In this document: positions 35,049 to 43,545 of the stretch, piece after piece | Position numbering within the stretch: position 1 is the stretch's first letter | Layout: each line of letters begins with the position of its first letter | Source of the DNA: Actinoplanes sp. NBC_00393 | GTDB taxonomy: Bacteria > Actinomycetota > Actinomycetes > Mycobacteriales > Micromonosporaceae | DNA: 64,000 nucleotides | Assembly (NCBI RefSeq): GCF_036053395.1 | Contig: NZ_CP107942.1 | Span: forward strand, 7,210,501 to 7,274,500 | Direction of reading: 5' to 3' | Notes under the pieces: model-generated | Seen by the model: the letters and a program-made list of their open reading frames with translations, nothing else | Databases searched by the model: none | Told to the model about the DNA's origin: nothing | Program-made: the position numbers and the translations under genes

Positions 35049-37046
35049 CTAGTTGAATCCGAGCAGGTTCCCCAGGTCCTCGAAGACGTTGATGGCGTCC
35101 TCCTGCAGCGGGTCGCCGTTCGCGTAGCCGTACGCGAGCACCAGCGCCACGATCGGCACCAGCACCATCGTGAGCAGGCTGAGCAGGATCTGCACGGCAC
35201 GCAGGAAGCCGCCTCTGCGCCGCTTCTTCGGCTTGGGTTCCGGTAGCTGCGGCGGCCTCGGCGCGGCGGCCACCGCACGCCCCTGCGGAACAGCGCGCGC
35301 CGAGCCGACCACGTGTGGGATCTGGTGCGGCTGCGCCGCCACCGGCGAGATCGGCCGGGCATGCGCGACCACTGGCGTGGTGGGCCGGTTCGCCCGATGC
35401 GGTGGTCCGGCTTTCCGCGGCGGGGGTACGGGCTTCCAGCTCGAATCCGGCTTCCAATCGCCCCGGGGGTGCGGGGCGGCGGCAGTCGCGTCCGGATCCG
35501 GCCGCCAGGTGGACGGGTCGGCGTGCGGCCACGGGTCGACCGGCGGGCGCAGATGCGGCGGCATGTCGTCGTCCGGCGGGAGGTCGTCGTCCGGCGCCTC
35601 GGCCACCGGCTGTTTCACCCGTTTCGGCAGCGGGGTGCTCTCCGGCGCCTGCTCCGGCTCGGGTGGGCCCAGCCGCTCGGTCGCCAGCGTCGGCGCAGCG
35701 TCGATCTCGCGCCGGCTCGTCCCCGGCTCGCTGACGGCCGCCACCACCGTGGCCTGTTCGGCCTCCACCACCGGTTCGCCCGCTCTCGCGACGACTGTCT
35801 CGTCGGATTCCTGCAGAGGCGACTCGGACGAGAGCGACTCGGGCGAAGACGAAGACGAAGGCGACGGCGCGAGCGGCTTTGTCTGCACGGCGATCAGACC
35901 GGTCGCGCTCGGCAGGTATTTCGACGGCAGCCGCAGCTCCTCGGTGGGCCCGGGAGCGGCCGGCTCGCTGGACAGCAGCGCGGCCCCGGCCAGGATGCTG
36001 CCCTCGGCCACCACGAGCTCGGGCTGCTCGATCACCACCGGCGGGTCGCCCAGCTCGCGGTGCAGCAGCGTGGCGACCAGCGGGATCCGGCTGGCGCCGC
36101 CGACCAGGAAGACGCCGGCCAGCCGGCCCTCCGGGAGGTCGGCCCAGCGCAGCAGGTTCTTGGTGACCCGTACGGTCTGCTCGAGCACCGGCCGGGCCAA
36201 GGTCTCGAGCTCGTCGCGGGTGAGGTGGGCCTCGGTGTCGAGCAGCGGCACCACGAAGTCGGCCGACTGGGCCCGGGAGAGCCGTTCCTTGGCGATCCGC
36301 ACGTCGTCCCAGAGCTGCCGCCGCGCCCGCCGCTCCTCGACGGTCCCCGGTTCCATCAGCCGGCGCCAGTCGTCGGTGCGCAGGTACTCCACGATCGCGG
36401 CGTCCACGTCCAGGCCGCCCAGGTCGTCGCGGCCGTCCACGGCCAGGACCTCGAAACCCTCGGCGGTACGCGCGACGACGCTGGCATCGAACGTGCCGGC
36501 GCCGAAGTCGTGCACCATGACGACCGAGCCGATCGGCACGTCCCGCCCGAGGATCTCGGCGAAGTAGGTGGCCGCGGCGACCGGCTCGGCGACCAGACGG
36601 GCGCCTTCCAGGCCGGCCCGGGCGGCGGCTTCGGCCAGCAACGTACGCCGGGTCGCGCCCCAGCTCGCCGGGCAGGTGAGGGTGGTCTGCGGCCGGTACG
36701 GCCCGACGGCGCGATGCCACTCCTCGGTGACCCGGGCGAGCACCGCGGTGATCAGCTCGACGGCCTCGAACTCACGCTCGCCGAGCAGCACCAGACCGTC
36801 GTCGATCCGGCGTTTCGGGTTCGGCTCGAACCGGGCCGGGTCCAGCCGGGCGCTGTGCACCGCGTCCCGGCCGACGAGCAGGTTCCCACTCGCGTCCGCG
36901 TACACCGCGGAGGGCAGCAGCGGTGAGCCGTCGACCAGGATCGGGCGGGCACGGCCGTCCGGCCATCGCGCGACGGCGACGGTGTTCGAGGTGCCGAAGT
37001 CGATGCCGAGGGCGTACCGCTTCGGACCACCCTGGTCGATGGACAT
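35049..37046 (-). CDS. Hsp70-like ATPase with disordered linker and C-terminal membrane span
   Basis: This 665-residue protein has an Hsp70/actin-fold ATPase in residues 1-360 (GIDFGTSNTVAVARW; VHDFGAGTFDASVV; FLVGGASRIPLVATLLHREL). The usual substrate-binding beta-domain and lid are missing. A 230-residue linker rich in Pro, Ser, Glu and Asp (SPSSSSSPESLSSESP; DDDLPPDDDMPPHLRPP) replaces them. The linker ends in a basic patch (KPKKRRRGG), a single membrane helix (VQILLSLLTMVLVPIVALVLAYGY) and a short tail. It is thus a membrane-tethered Hsp70-type ATPase with no visible client-binding part. ATG at 37046. The downstream TPP-enzyme gene is only 13 bp away. Confidence 0.88.
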   Translation of the reverse strand: MSIDQGGPKRYALGIDFGTSNTVAVARWPDGRARPILVDGSPLLPSAVYADASGNLLVGRDAVHSARLDPARFEPNPKRRIDDGLVLLGEREFEAVELITAVLARVTEEWHRAVGPYRPQTTLTCPASWGATRRTLLAEAAARAGLEGARLVAEPVAAATYFAEILGRDVPIGSVVMVHDFGAGTFDASVVARTAEGFEVLAVDGRDDLGGLDVDAAIVEYLRTDDWRRLMEPGTVEERRARRQLWDDVRIAKERLSRAQSADFVVPLLDTEAHLTRDELETLARPVLEQTVRVTKNLLRWADLPEGRLAGVFLVGGASRIPLVATLLHRELGDPPVVIEQPELVVAEGSILAGAALLSSEPAAPGPTEELRLPSKYLPSATGLIAVQTKPLAPSPSSSSSPESLSSESPLQESDETVVARAGEPVVEAEQATVVAAVSEPGTSRREIDAAPTLATERLGPPEPEQAPESTPLPKRVKQPVAEAPDDDLPPDDDMPPHLRPPVDPWPHADPSTWRPDPDATAAAPHPRGDWKPDSSWKPVPPPRKAGPPHRANRPTTPVVAHARPISPVAAQPHQIPHVVGSARAVPQGRAVAAAPRPPQLPEPKPKKRRRGGFLRAVQILLSLLTMVLVPIVALVLAYGYANGDPLQEDAINVFEDLGNLLGFN

Positions 37047-37088
37047 GACCGCAGTCTAGGCAATGACCGGCCGTAGCCGAGTGATCCA

Positions 37089-37862
37089 TTACCTGCCGGT
37101 GAACTTGGGCCTGCGCTTCTCGACGAAAGCAGCAGTCCCTTCGAGCCGGTCGTCCGTGGCGAACAGCCCGGCGAAGAGGTGTGACTCGAGCGCTAGGCCG
37201 GCTGCCAGGTCGACGCTCAGGCCGCCGTCAATCGCCTGCTTGGCCGCTCGCAGCGCGAACGCCGGCCCGGTCAGGTACGGCCGGACGAGCTCGACCGCGG
37301 TCGAATACACCTCGGCGGCCGGAACCACCCGGTCGGCGAGCCCGATCCGCAACGCCTCGTCGCTGTCCACCATCCGACCCGAGAAGATCAGATCTTTGGA
37401 CCGGGCCGGACCCACCAGACGGGCGAGCCGCTGGGTCCCGCCGGCACCCGGGATGAGCCCGAGTTTGATCTCCGGCTGGCCGAGCTTGGCGTCCTCGGCG
37501 ACCACCCGCCAGTCGCAGGCGAGAGCGAGCTCACAGCCGCCGCCCAGCGCGTACCCGGTGATCGCGGCGACGACCGGCTTAGGGATCCGGGCGATCGAGT
37601 CGATAGCGCTGGACAGGGCCCCGGCGCGGGCCACCATGTCCGGGTACGAAACGGTGGCGAACTCGGTGATGTCGGCGCCGGCGGCGAACACCTTCTCCCC
37701 GCCGTACACGATCACGGCCCGAACCGACGCGTCGTCGGACAACGCCTGCGCGGCTGCCCGCAACTCCTCCTGGACCTGCACGTTCAGCGCATTCATCGGC
37801 GGCCGGTCGAGCCGGATCGTCCCGATTCCGTCCGCGATCTCGAGCCGTACGAACTCGCCCAC
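37089..37862 (-). CDS. enoyl-CoA hydratase/isomerase
   Basis: This 257-residue crotonase-fold enzyme hydrates trans-2-enoyl-CoA in fatty acid or branched-chain acid breakdown. The oxyanion-hole motif FAAGADITEFA and the segment ITGYALGGGCELALACDWRVVAEDAKLGQPEIKLGLIPGAGGTQRL are typical; the latter contains both catalytic Glu positions (CELAL and PEIKLG). The C-terminal ...KFTGR end is complete. ATG at 37862. Electrons from the linked dehydrogenation step could go to the ETF encoded 5 kb away (inference). Confidence 0.93.
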   Translation of the reverse strand: MGEFVRLEIADGIGTIRLDRPPMNALNVQVQEELRAAAQALSDDASVRAVIVYGGEKVFAAGADITEFATVSYPDMVARAGALSSAIDSIARIPKPVVAAITGYALGGGCELALACDWRVVAEDAKLGQPEIKLGLIPGAGGTQRLARLVGPARSKDLIFSGRMVDSDEALRIGLADRVVPAAEVYSTAVELVRPYLTGPAFALRAAKQAIDGGLSVDLAAGLALESHLFAGLFATDDRLEGTAAFVEKRRPKFTGR

Positions 37863-37923
37863 CCGCGCCTCCTCGCATCGAGCCGTTTCGCCGTCAGCCT
37901 ATGCGGGGTACGAGCTAAATTTG

Positions 37924-38001
37924 AGGCTTGTTCGCGACCTACCGCAAGCCACTAGTCTGCGCAGGCCATCCGCCCGGGTCTCCACCGTCGCGAACAAGCC
38001 T
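37924..38001. promoter_or_regulatory. perfect 15-bp inverted repeat flanking the promoter of a DUF6232-like gene
   Basis: AGGCTTGTTCGCGAC (37924-37938) and GTCGCGAACAAGCCT (37987-38001) are exact reverse complements 48 bp apart, just upstream of the ribosome site at 38013. They could be paired operator half-sites or a leader RNA stem. Confidence 0.65.
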
Positions 38002-38022
38002 CACCGGCCCCTGGAGGAGACG

Positions 38023-38484
38023 ATGACCACCTATTACCGGGATCCGGAAGTCCTCATCACGTCGTCCGGCGTGCGGATGAACGGCCGCGACTTCCGCCTG
38101 CCCGAGCTGATCCAGGTCTGGTACACCCGGGGCACCCGGTCCTGGGGCGTGATCGCCTGGCGCGGCGCCCTCGGCCTGACCATCCTCCTCCCGCTCCTGC
38201 TCGGCGGGCTCGCCATCGCGGTCGCCCTGCTTCTGGACACCGAGCTCAGCACCACCCTGACCCTGGTCGTCGGCGGGATCCTGCTGGGCCTGGCCGTGGT
38301 CCCGGTCGCCGACCTGATGCTCGAGCGGGTCGACCACTCCTACGACCGGGGCAGCCGCAGCCTGGAAATCTGGGGCCGGGTGCGCGGCGGCGACGTGCTC
38401 CTGCTGCGCACCGACAACGCGCAACGTTTCGGCCGGATCTACCGGGCCCTGCAGCGGGCCCTGGAGCCGGCGGTGCGCCGATGA
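38023..38484 (+). CDS. DUF6232-like membrane protein
   Basis: This 153-residue protein begins MTTYYRDPEVLITSSGVRMNGRDFRLPELIQVWYTRGTRSWG, a pattern of the actinobacterial DUF6232 family. Two membrane spans follow (WRGALGLTILLPLLLGGLAIAVALLL; LTLVVGGILLGLAVVPVADLML) and then a soluble tail (WGRVRGGDVLLLRTDNAQRFGRIYRALQRAL). The tail resembles domains that read membrane-associated or ligand signals, but no function is known. The ATG at 38023 follows GGAGGAGA. It overlaps the next gene by four bases (ATGA). Confidence 0.8.
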   Translation: MTTYYRDPEVLITSSGVRMNGRDFRLPELIQVWYTRGTRSWGVIAWRGALGLTILLPLLLGGLAIAVALLLDTELSTTLTLVVGGILLGLAVVPVADLMLERVDHSYDRGSRSLEIWGRVRGGDVLLLRTDNAQRFGRIYRALQRALEPAVRR

Positions 38485-38834
38485 GAAAGGACGCTGCCAG
38501 TCTGGCCGCGTTCCTGGGCGCGATGGGCACGTTGCATTTCGTCGCGCCCAAGCCGTTCGACGGCATCGTGCCGCGGTCGCTGCCGGGGTCGCCGCGCACG
38601 TGGACGTACCTCAGTGGGGTTGCCGAACTGACGGTGGCCGCCGCTGTCGCGCATCCCCGCACCCGCCGGGCCGGTGGCCTGGCCGCCGCCGCCCTCTTCG
38701 CCGCGGTGTTCCCGGCGAACGTGCGGATGGCGATCGACTGGCGGCATGCCCCGCCGGCGCGCCGGGCGATCGCCTACGGGCGCCTGCCGATGCAGATCCC
38801 GCTGATCGCCTGGGCGCTGCGCGTGGCCCGCTGA
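38481..38834 (+). CDS. DoxX-like membrane protein
   Basis: This 117-residue membrane protein has three to four spans and the DoxX-family pattern: FLGAMGTLHFVAPKPFDGIVPRSLPGSPRTWTYLSGVAELTVAAAVAHPRTRRAGGLAAAALFAAVFPANVRMA. The terminal part is LPMQIPLIAWALRVAR. It is translationally coupled (ATGA) to the DUF6232-like gene. Family members are linked to respiratory or thiol stress functions in other bacteria, but nothing here fixes a role. Confidence 0.87.
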   Translation: MRKDAASLAAFLGAMGTLHFVAPKPFDGIVPRSLPGSPRTWTYLSGVAELTVAAAVAHPRTRRAGGLAAAALFAAVFPANVRMAIDWRHAPPARRAIAYGRLPMQIPLIAWALRVAR

Positions 38835-38886
38835 ATCCGGCGAAATCCCGGTGCCGACGGCATCGGTTCGCGACGATCAAGACATC

Positions 38887-39429
38887 ATGAGAGCGACTGA
38901 GGTACGCCCCACCGGTGTCGAGCGCACGTTCGGCCAGAACGAGTTGATCGTCAGCAAGACCGATCCGCGCGGCGTCATCACGTACGCGAACGATGTCTTC
39001 CTGCGGGTCTCGGCGCTCGCCGAGTCCGAGGCGCTGGGCCGGCCGCACAACCTGATCCGGCATCCGGACATGCCGCGGGCGGTGTTCCAGTTGCTCTGGG
39101 ACACCCTCAAGGACGGCGAGGAGATCTTCGCGTACGTCCTGAACCTGGCCGCCGACGGCGCGCACTACTGGGTCTTCGCGCACATCACGCCCTCCCACGA
39201 CGCATCCGGGCGGCTGATCGGCTACCACTCGAACCGGCGCAGCCCGTCTGCCCCGTCCGTCGCCGCGGTGAGCGCCGTCTACGAGCGGATCCGGGCCGAG
39301 GAGCGGCGGCACAGCCACACCCCGGACGCGGTCGCGGCCGGCGCGGCGACGCTGCAGCAGATGCTCGCCGAGCGCGGGCAGACGTACGACGAACTGGTCT
39401 GGGCGCTCACCGACGGCGGTAGCCGGTGA
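38887..39429 (+). CDS. soluble PAS-domain sensor (aerotaxis-like), partner of the next gene
   Basis: This 180-residue cytoplasmic protein has a single Aer-type PAS domain (about residues 17-125). It includes [63 protein letters not shown], closely following the FAD-binding PAS pattern of aerotaxis receptors. A helical tail ([17 protein letters not shown]...) follows. No membrane span or kinase is attached. The start is ATG at 38887. It overlaps the methyl-accepting protein gene by four bases (GTGA), so the two products appear to be the sensor and signalling halves of a split receptor. Confidence 0.9.
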   Translation: MRATEVRPTGVERTFGQNELIVSKTDPRGVITYANDVFLRVSALAESEALGRPHNLIRHPDMPRAVFQLLWDTLKDGEEIFAYVLNLAADGAHYWVFAHITPSHDASGRLIGYHSNRRSPSAPSVAAVSAVYERIRAEERRHSHTPDAVAAGAATLQQMLAERGQTYDELVWALTDGGSR

Positions 39430-40343
39430 AGCCCACGCCGGCCGCCGGGGACGCCGACCTGGACCGGGCGGTACGCATCGTCACCGAGATCTGCGAGCGG
39501 GCCCGCAACGGCGACCTGGAGGCCCGGGTGCCGCCGCTCGCCGACACCGAACGGGCGATCGGCGTCCGCAACGCGATCAACGGGTTGCTCGACCACATCG
39601 ACGCCTTCGTCCGCGAGGCCGGCGCCGCGTCGGCCGCCGCCGCGCAGGGCCGCTTCCACCGGCGTTTCCTCACCCAGGGGCTGGCCGGCGCGTACCGGTC
39701 GGCGGCGCAGCAGATCACCCGCTCGAACGAGGTGATGAGCCGGACCGCGGAGCAGTTCGCAGACGCGGCCCGGGGCCGGCAGGCGCTGGCCGACGAGCTG
39801 GAGTCGGCGGTGCTCACCGTCTCCGAGCAGGTCGCCACCGCGGCCACCGAGATGGGCCGCTCGGCAAACGGGCTGGCCGACTTCGCCCGGGACGCGGTCA
39901 CCAACGCCGAGCAGGGCCTGGGCACGGTCTCGTCGTTGCGGACCTCGTCCGAGCAGATCCGGCACGCGGTCGACCTGATCAACAAGGTCGCGGCGCAGAC
40001 CCGGCTGCTGGCCCTGAACGCCACCATCGAGGCGGCCCGCGCGGGTAGCGCCGGACGCGGCTTCGGCGTGGTCGCCAACGAGGTGAAGTCCCTGGCGAAC
40101 GAGACCAGCTCGTCCAGCGAGGAGATCATGGGTCAGGTCAACACCGTGCAGCAGGCCGCAGCCGACGCGATCGCCGTGCTGGAGGCGGTCACCGCCCGGA
40201 TCCGGGAGATGAGCGCGCTGGTCGAGGGCATCGCGATCGCGGTGGACGGCGGCGCCGACCCGGCCGACGTGGGACTCTCCCAGCTCGCCGAGGTGCTCCG
40301 GGGCGAGGTCTCCCGGTTCGTCACCACCATCCGGGAGTCGTAA
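39426..40343 (+). CDS. soluble methyl-accepting chemotaxis-type signalling protein
   Basis: This 305-residue protein has no membrane span or signal peptide. Residues 8-60 resemble a HAMP-like segment ([24 protein letters not shown]...[18 protein letters not shown]), repeated in diverged form. A chemoreceptor coiled-coil hairpin follows, whose tip is [42 protein letters not shown]. The tip is the standard CheA/CheW-contact sequence. The GTG at 39426 is coupled to the PAS gene. No che genes are in the window. It is convergent with ribokinase across a palindromic repeat at 40350-40400. Confidence 0.92.
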   Translation: MKPTPAAGDADLDRAVRIVTEICERARNGDLEARVPPLADTERAIGVRNAINGLLDHIDAFVREAGAASAAAAQGRFHRRFLTQGLAGAYRSAAQQITRSNEVMSRTAEQFADAARGRQALADELESAVLTVSEQVATAATEMGRSANGLADFARDAVTNAEQGLGTVSSLRTSSEQIRHAVDLINKVAAQTRLLALNATIEAARAGSAGRGFGVVANEVKSLANETSSSSEEIMGQVNTVQQAAADAIAVLEAVTARIREMSALVEGIAIAVDGGADPADVGLSQLAEVLRGEVSRFVTTIRES

Positions 40344-40349
40344 CCCCCG

Positions 40350-40400
40350 GCTGGTTCTCAGTGCTGTTTCACAAGCCCGGAAACAGCACTGAGGGCCAGC
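40350..40400. terminator. bidirectional terminator, palindromic repeat family member
   Basis: CTCAGTGCTGTTTC (40357-40370) pairs perfectly with GAAACAGCACTGAG (40380-40393), extended by GGCTGG and CCAGC at the ends. It fills the 60-bp gap between the convergent chemoreceptor-like and ribokinase genes and has the same plan as 1632-1684. Confidence 0.8.
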
Positions 40401-40403
40401 TGG

Positions 40404-41294
40404 TCAGGCGCTGTAGAGGGCTTCGATCTCGGCGCGCTCGGGCAGGGCGCCGCTGGCGCCGACTTTCTGTACGCACACCGCGCCGGCCGCGTTCGCCCAG
40501 CGCACCGCGTCGACCAGGTCCCGGCCCTCGCCCCAGGCGACGGCGAGTGCCCCGGTGAAGGCGTCGCCGGCGGCCGTGGTGTCGGCGACCTCCACCCGGA
40601 ACGCCGGGATCTGCTCGTCGCGGCCGTCCCGGTCGGCGTACCGCGAGCCGGCGCCGCTGAGCGTGAGCACCACCCGCGGCACCAGCCGCAGGAGCGCGGC
40701 CATGTCGGGCTCCTTCTCGCCGGTGATCGCCCGGGCCTCGATTTCGTTGACCACCAGCAGGTCCACCTCGTCGAGCAGGCCGTCCGGCAGGTCCATGGCG
40801 GGCGCCGCGTTCAGGATCGTCCGGGTGCCCGCGGCACGGCCGGCGCGCAGCGCGGCGAAGACCGTCTCGAGGGGGATCTCCTGCTGGCAGAGCAGCACGT
40901 CGGCCTCGGCGATCACGGACTGCTCGTCGTCGGTCAGGCCGACGAACGAGCTGTTCGCCCCCGGGCTGACCAGGATCGAGTTCTCCCCGTCCCGGTCCAC
41001 CATGATCACTGCTACGCCGGACGTGCCGTAGCTCGTACGTACCCGGCTGGTGTCGACGCCTGCGGCGGTGAGCCGGGCGCCCAGGGTGACCCCGAACGCA
41101 TCCGATCCGATCGCGCCCAGGAAGGTGGTCGCGCCGCCCGCCCGGGCGGCCGCGATCGCCTGGTTCGACCCCTTGCCGCCGGGCGCCATCACGAAGTCGT
41201 CGCCGAGCACCGTCTCGCCCGGCCGGGGCAGACGTGGCGCCAGCCCGACCAGATCCATGTTCGCGCTGCCGGCGACGACGATCCGCGGGGCCAT
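40404..41294 (-). CDS. rbsK: ribokinase (PfkB family)
   Basis: This 296-residue sugar kinase has the N-terminal substrate motif VVAGSANMDLVGLAPRLPRPGET. The PfkB signature 1 region reads [33 protein letters not shown]. The catalytic anion-hole/base motif DTTAAGDAFTGALAVAW carries the general base Asp. Features match ribokinases most closely, phosphorylating ribose or a similar pentose with ATP. The ATG at 41294 directly abuts the stop of the ABC ATPase gene at 41295, so the two are co-transcribed. No ribose transporter is nearby. Confidence 0.9.
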   Translation of the reverse strand: MAPRIVVAGSANMDLVGLAPRLPRPGETVLGDDFVMAPGGKGSNQAIAAARAGGATTFLGAIGSDAFGVTLGARLTAAGVDTSRVRTSYGTSGVAVIMVDRDGENSILVSPGANSSFVGLTDDEQSVIAEADVLLCQQEIPLETVFAALRAGRAAGTRTILNAAPAMDLPDGLLDEVDLLVVNEIEARAITGEKEPDMAALLRLVPRVVLTLSGAGSRYADRDGRDEQIPAFRVEVADTTAAGDAFTGALAVAWGEGRDLVDAVRWANAAGAVCVQKVGASGALPERAEIEALYSA

Positions 41295-42110
41295 CTAGCC
41301 CGCCCGTGCGGTGTAGCGGTCGCCGAACCGGTCCACCACCAGCGGCAGGCCGAAGGTCTTCGTCAGGTTCTCCGCGGTCATCACCTCGCCGAGCAGGCCG
41401 GACGCGACCACCACGCCCTCGCGCAGCAGCAGGCCGTGGGTGAAGCCCGGCGGGATCTCCTCGACGTGGTGGGTGACCAGCACCATGGCCGGCGCGTCCG
41501 GGTCCAGCGCCAGCTCGGAGAGGTGCCCGATCAGCACCTCCCGGCCGCCCAGGTCGAGCCCGGCGGTCGGCTCGTCGAGCAGCATCAGCTCGGGGTCGGT
41601 CATCAGCGCGCGGGCGATCTGGGTGCGCTTGCGCTCGCCCTCGGAGAGGGTGCCGAACTCGCGGTCGGCGAAACCCGTCATGCCGAGCTGGTCGAGCAGC
41701 TCGCGGGCGCGGGCCTCGTCCTGCGGGTCGTAGCTCTCCCGCCACCGGCCGACCACCGACCACGCGGCGGTGACCACGACGTCGAGCACCCGCTCGTCCG
41801 GCGGCACCTGATCGGCGAAGCGGCCGGTGGTGATGCCCACCCGGGTGCGCAGCTCGTTGACGTCGACGCGGCCGAGCCGTTCACCGAGCACGTACGCCGT
41901 ACCTCGGGTGGGGTGCAACCGGGCGGACGCGAGGTTGAGCAGGGTGGTCTTGCCGGCGCCGTTGGGGCCCAGCACCACCCACCGCTCATCCAGCTCGACC
42001 TGCCAGGACAGGTCACGGACCAGGTGATTTCCCGACCGGACCACGCTGACGCGGTCGAAGGCGATGACGGTGTCCTCGTCGGGCGGAATGGGTACGGCAG
42101 CCTCCAGCAC
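41295..42110 (-). CDS. stand-alone ABC transporter ATP-binding protein
   Basis: This 271-residue ABC ATPase has Walker A (LGPNGAGKTTLLNLAS), an unusual signature motif LSEGERKRTQIARAL in place of LSGGQ, Walker B (LMLLDEPTAGLDLGG) and the switch His in LVTHHVEEI. No membrane subunit lies nearby, and the sequence resembles ModF-like orphan ATPases. A transport partner elsewhere or a non-transport role is possible. The GTG at 42110 is the first in-frame start with conserved sequence after it; a TTG four codons earlier is an alternative. It is coupled to ribokinase downstream. Confidence 0.85.
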   Translation of the reverse strand: MLEAAVPIPPDEDTVIAFDRVSVVRSGNHLVRDLSWQVELDERWVVLGPNGAGKTTLLNLASARLHPTRGTAYVLGERLGRVDVNELRTRVGITTGRFADQVPPDERVLDVVVTAAWSVVGRWRESYDPQDEARARELLDQLGMTGFADREFGTLSEGERKRTQIARALMTDPELMLLDEPTAGLDLGGREVLIGHLSELALDPDAPAMVLVTHHVEEIPPGFTHGLLLREGVVVASGLLGEVMTAENLTKTFGLPLVVDRFGDRYTARAG

Positions 42111-42192
42111 GCATCCATCCAACCACGCGCCCGGAGCGGAACGAGACGGCGTGCCGGTGCCGCACCCACCCGGGTGTCCGGCCGCCCGCGGA

Positions 42193-43371
42193 TCAGTCCG
42201 TCGTCGAGCCGAAGACCTCGTCGCGAACCGCGTCCAGGGCCATCCGCAGGGCGCCGTGCAGGACCGGTTCGGCAGCCACACCGGTCACCACGATCTTGGG
42301 CGAGACCAGCGTGATCGCGGCGACCTCGCGCTCCACCCGCTCGGCCAGCGCCTCGCCGCCGGCCCGGCCCACCTCGCCGGCCAGGACGACCAGCGGCGGG
42401 TCGAGCACCACGCAGGTGGCGGCGACACCGAGGGCCAGGCGGCGGGCGAGCTCGTCGAGCACCGGCTCACCGGCCGGGCCGGCCGCGACCGCGGCACGCA
42501 CCACGTCCGCCCCCTCGGCGCCGCGGAAGCCGAACTGCTTGCCGATCGCCTTGACCGCGTCGGCGCCGGCGATCGCCTGGAAGGCGCCCTTCACCCCGCG
42601 GCGGGAGGCGTTGTGCGGCACCTCGGCGCCGCCCACCGGCAGGTAGCCGATCTCACCGGCGGCGCCGGTCGCGCCCTGGTGCAGGCGGCCCGCGATCACG
42701 GTGGCCAGACCGACGCCCCGGCCGATCCAGACCAGCGCGAAGTCGCTGACGCCGGTGGCCGCGCCGGTGCCGGACTCGGCGACCGCCGCCAGGTTCACGT
42801 CGTTGCCGAAGAAGACCGGGGTGCTCAGGTCGCGGCGCAGCTCGGCGAGCAGGCCGCGGTGCCAGCGGGGCAGGTCGTGGGCGAAGGAGATCTCGCCGGA
42901 CTCCGGGTCCACCAGGCCGGGGGTTCCGAGCACGACTCGGCGTACCGAAGTCATGTCGGTGCCGGCCTCGCCCGCGGCCTGGACCACCGCATTGTGTACG
43001 ACCCCGACCGGATCGTCGGTGTCCTTGGTGCTCTGCTCGACCCGGCTGATGATCGTGCCGGTGATGTCCGCGCAGGCCGCCACCACACAGTCCGGGCCGA
43101 CGTCCACACCGATCACGTGCGCGCTGCCCGGAGTGACCGCGTAGAGCTGCGCGTTCGGACCGCGACCGCCGGCCTGCTCGCCGACCCGGCGGACCAGGCC
43201 GCGCTCCTCCAGCCGCTCGACCAACTGCGAGGCGGTGACCTTGCTGAGGCCGGTCAGCTCACCGAGCTGGGCCCGGGTCAGCGGACCGCGCGTGAGCAGC
43301 AGGTCCAGCGCTGCACGGTCGTTGAGTGCGCGCAGCAGCCGGGGCGTGCCCGGGAGGCGGGTGGCGGCCAT
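42193..43371 (-). CDS. ROK-family transcriptional regulator
   Basis: This 392-residue regulator has an N-terminal winged helix-turn-helix (ALDLLLTRGPLTRAQLGELTGLSKVTASQLVERLEERGLV) and a C-terminal sugar-kinase-like ROK domain (VIGVDVGPDCVVAACADITG; LGTPGLVDPESGEI; GNDVNLAAVAES; GATGAAGEIGYLPVGG). The Cys zinc cluster of ROK sugar kinases is absent, in line with a regulator. It starts with ATG at 43371. A perfect CCTAAT-G-ATTAGG dyad lies 12 bp upstream in the region shared with the divergent NagZ-like hydrolase. It probably represses both in response to an amino sugar. Confidence 0.92.
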   Translation of the reverse strand: MAATRLPGTPRLLRALNDRAALDLLLTRGPLTRAQLGELTGLSKVTASQLVERLEERGLVRRVGEQAGGRGPNAQLYAVTPGSAHVIGVDVGPDCVVAACADITGTIISRVEQSTKDTDDPVGVVHNAVVQAAGEAGTDMTSVRRVVLGTPGLVDPESGEISFAHDLPRWHRGLLAELRRDLSTPVFFGNDVNLAAVAESGTGAATGVSDFALVWIGRGVGLATVIAGRLHQGATGAAGEIGYLPVGGAEVPHNASRRGVKGAFQAIAGADAVKAIGKQFGFRGAEGADVVRAAVAAGPAGEPVLDELARRLALGVAATCVVLDPPLVVLAGEVGRAGGEALAERVEREVAAITLVSPKIVVTGVAAEPVLHGALRMALDAVRDEVFGSTTD

Positions 43372-43382
43372 AGCGTTCGTCC

Positions 43383-43395
43383 CCTAATGATTAGG
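43383..43395. promoter_or_regulatory. perfect 13-bp palindrome, probable ROK operator
   Basis: CCTAATGATTAGG lies 11 bp before the ROK start codon and 150 bp before the divergent hydrolase start. It is AT-rich in a GC-rich genome, as expected for a binding site. A TTACAGT -10-like element follows at about 43407. Confidence 0.6.
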
Positions 43396-43545
43396 TTTCT
43401 TTCCTGTTACAGTGTCGGCGCACGACACGCAGCCGCAGCGTAACGGTCGGCAACGTCGCCGAGCCGGTGGGTGGCTCATCGACTCCGAGCGATCATGGCA
43501 GCTCGGAGGCCGCCCGGACCAGTTTTGCGTCATCGGAAGGACAAC

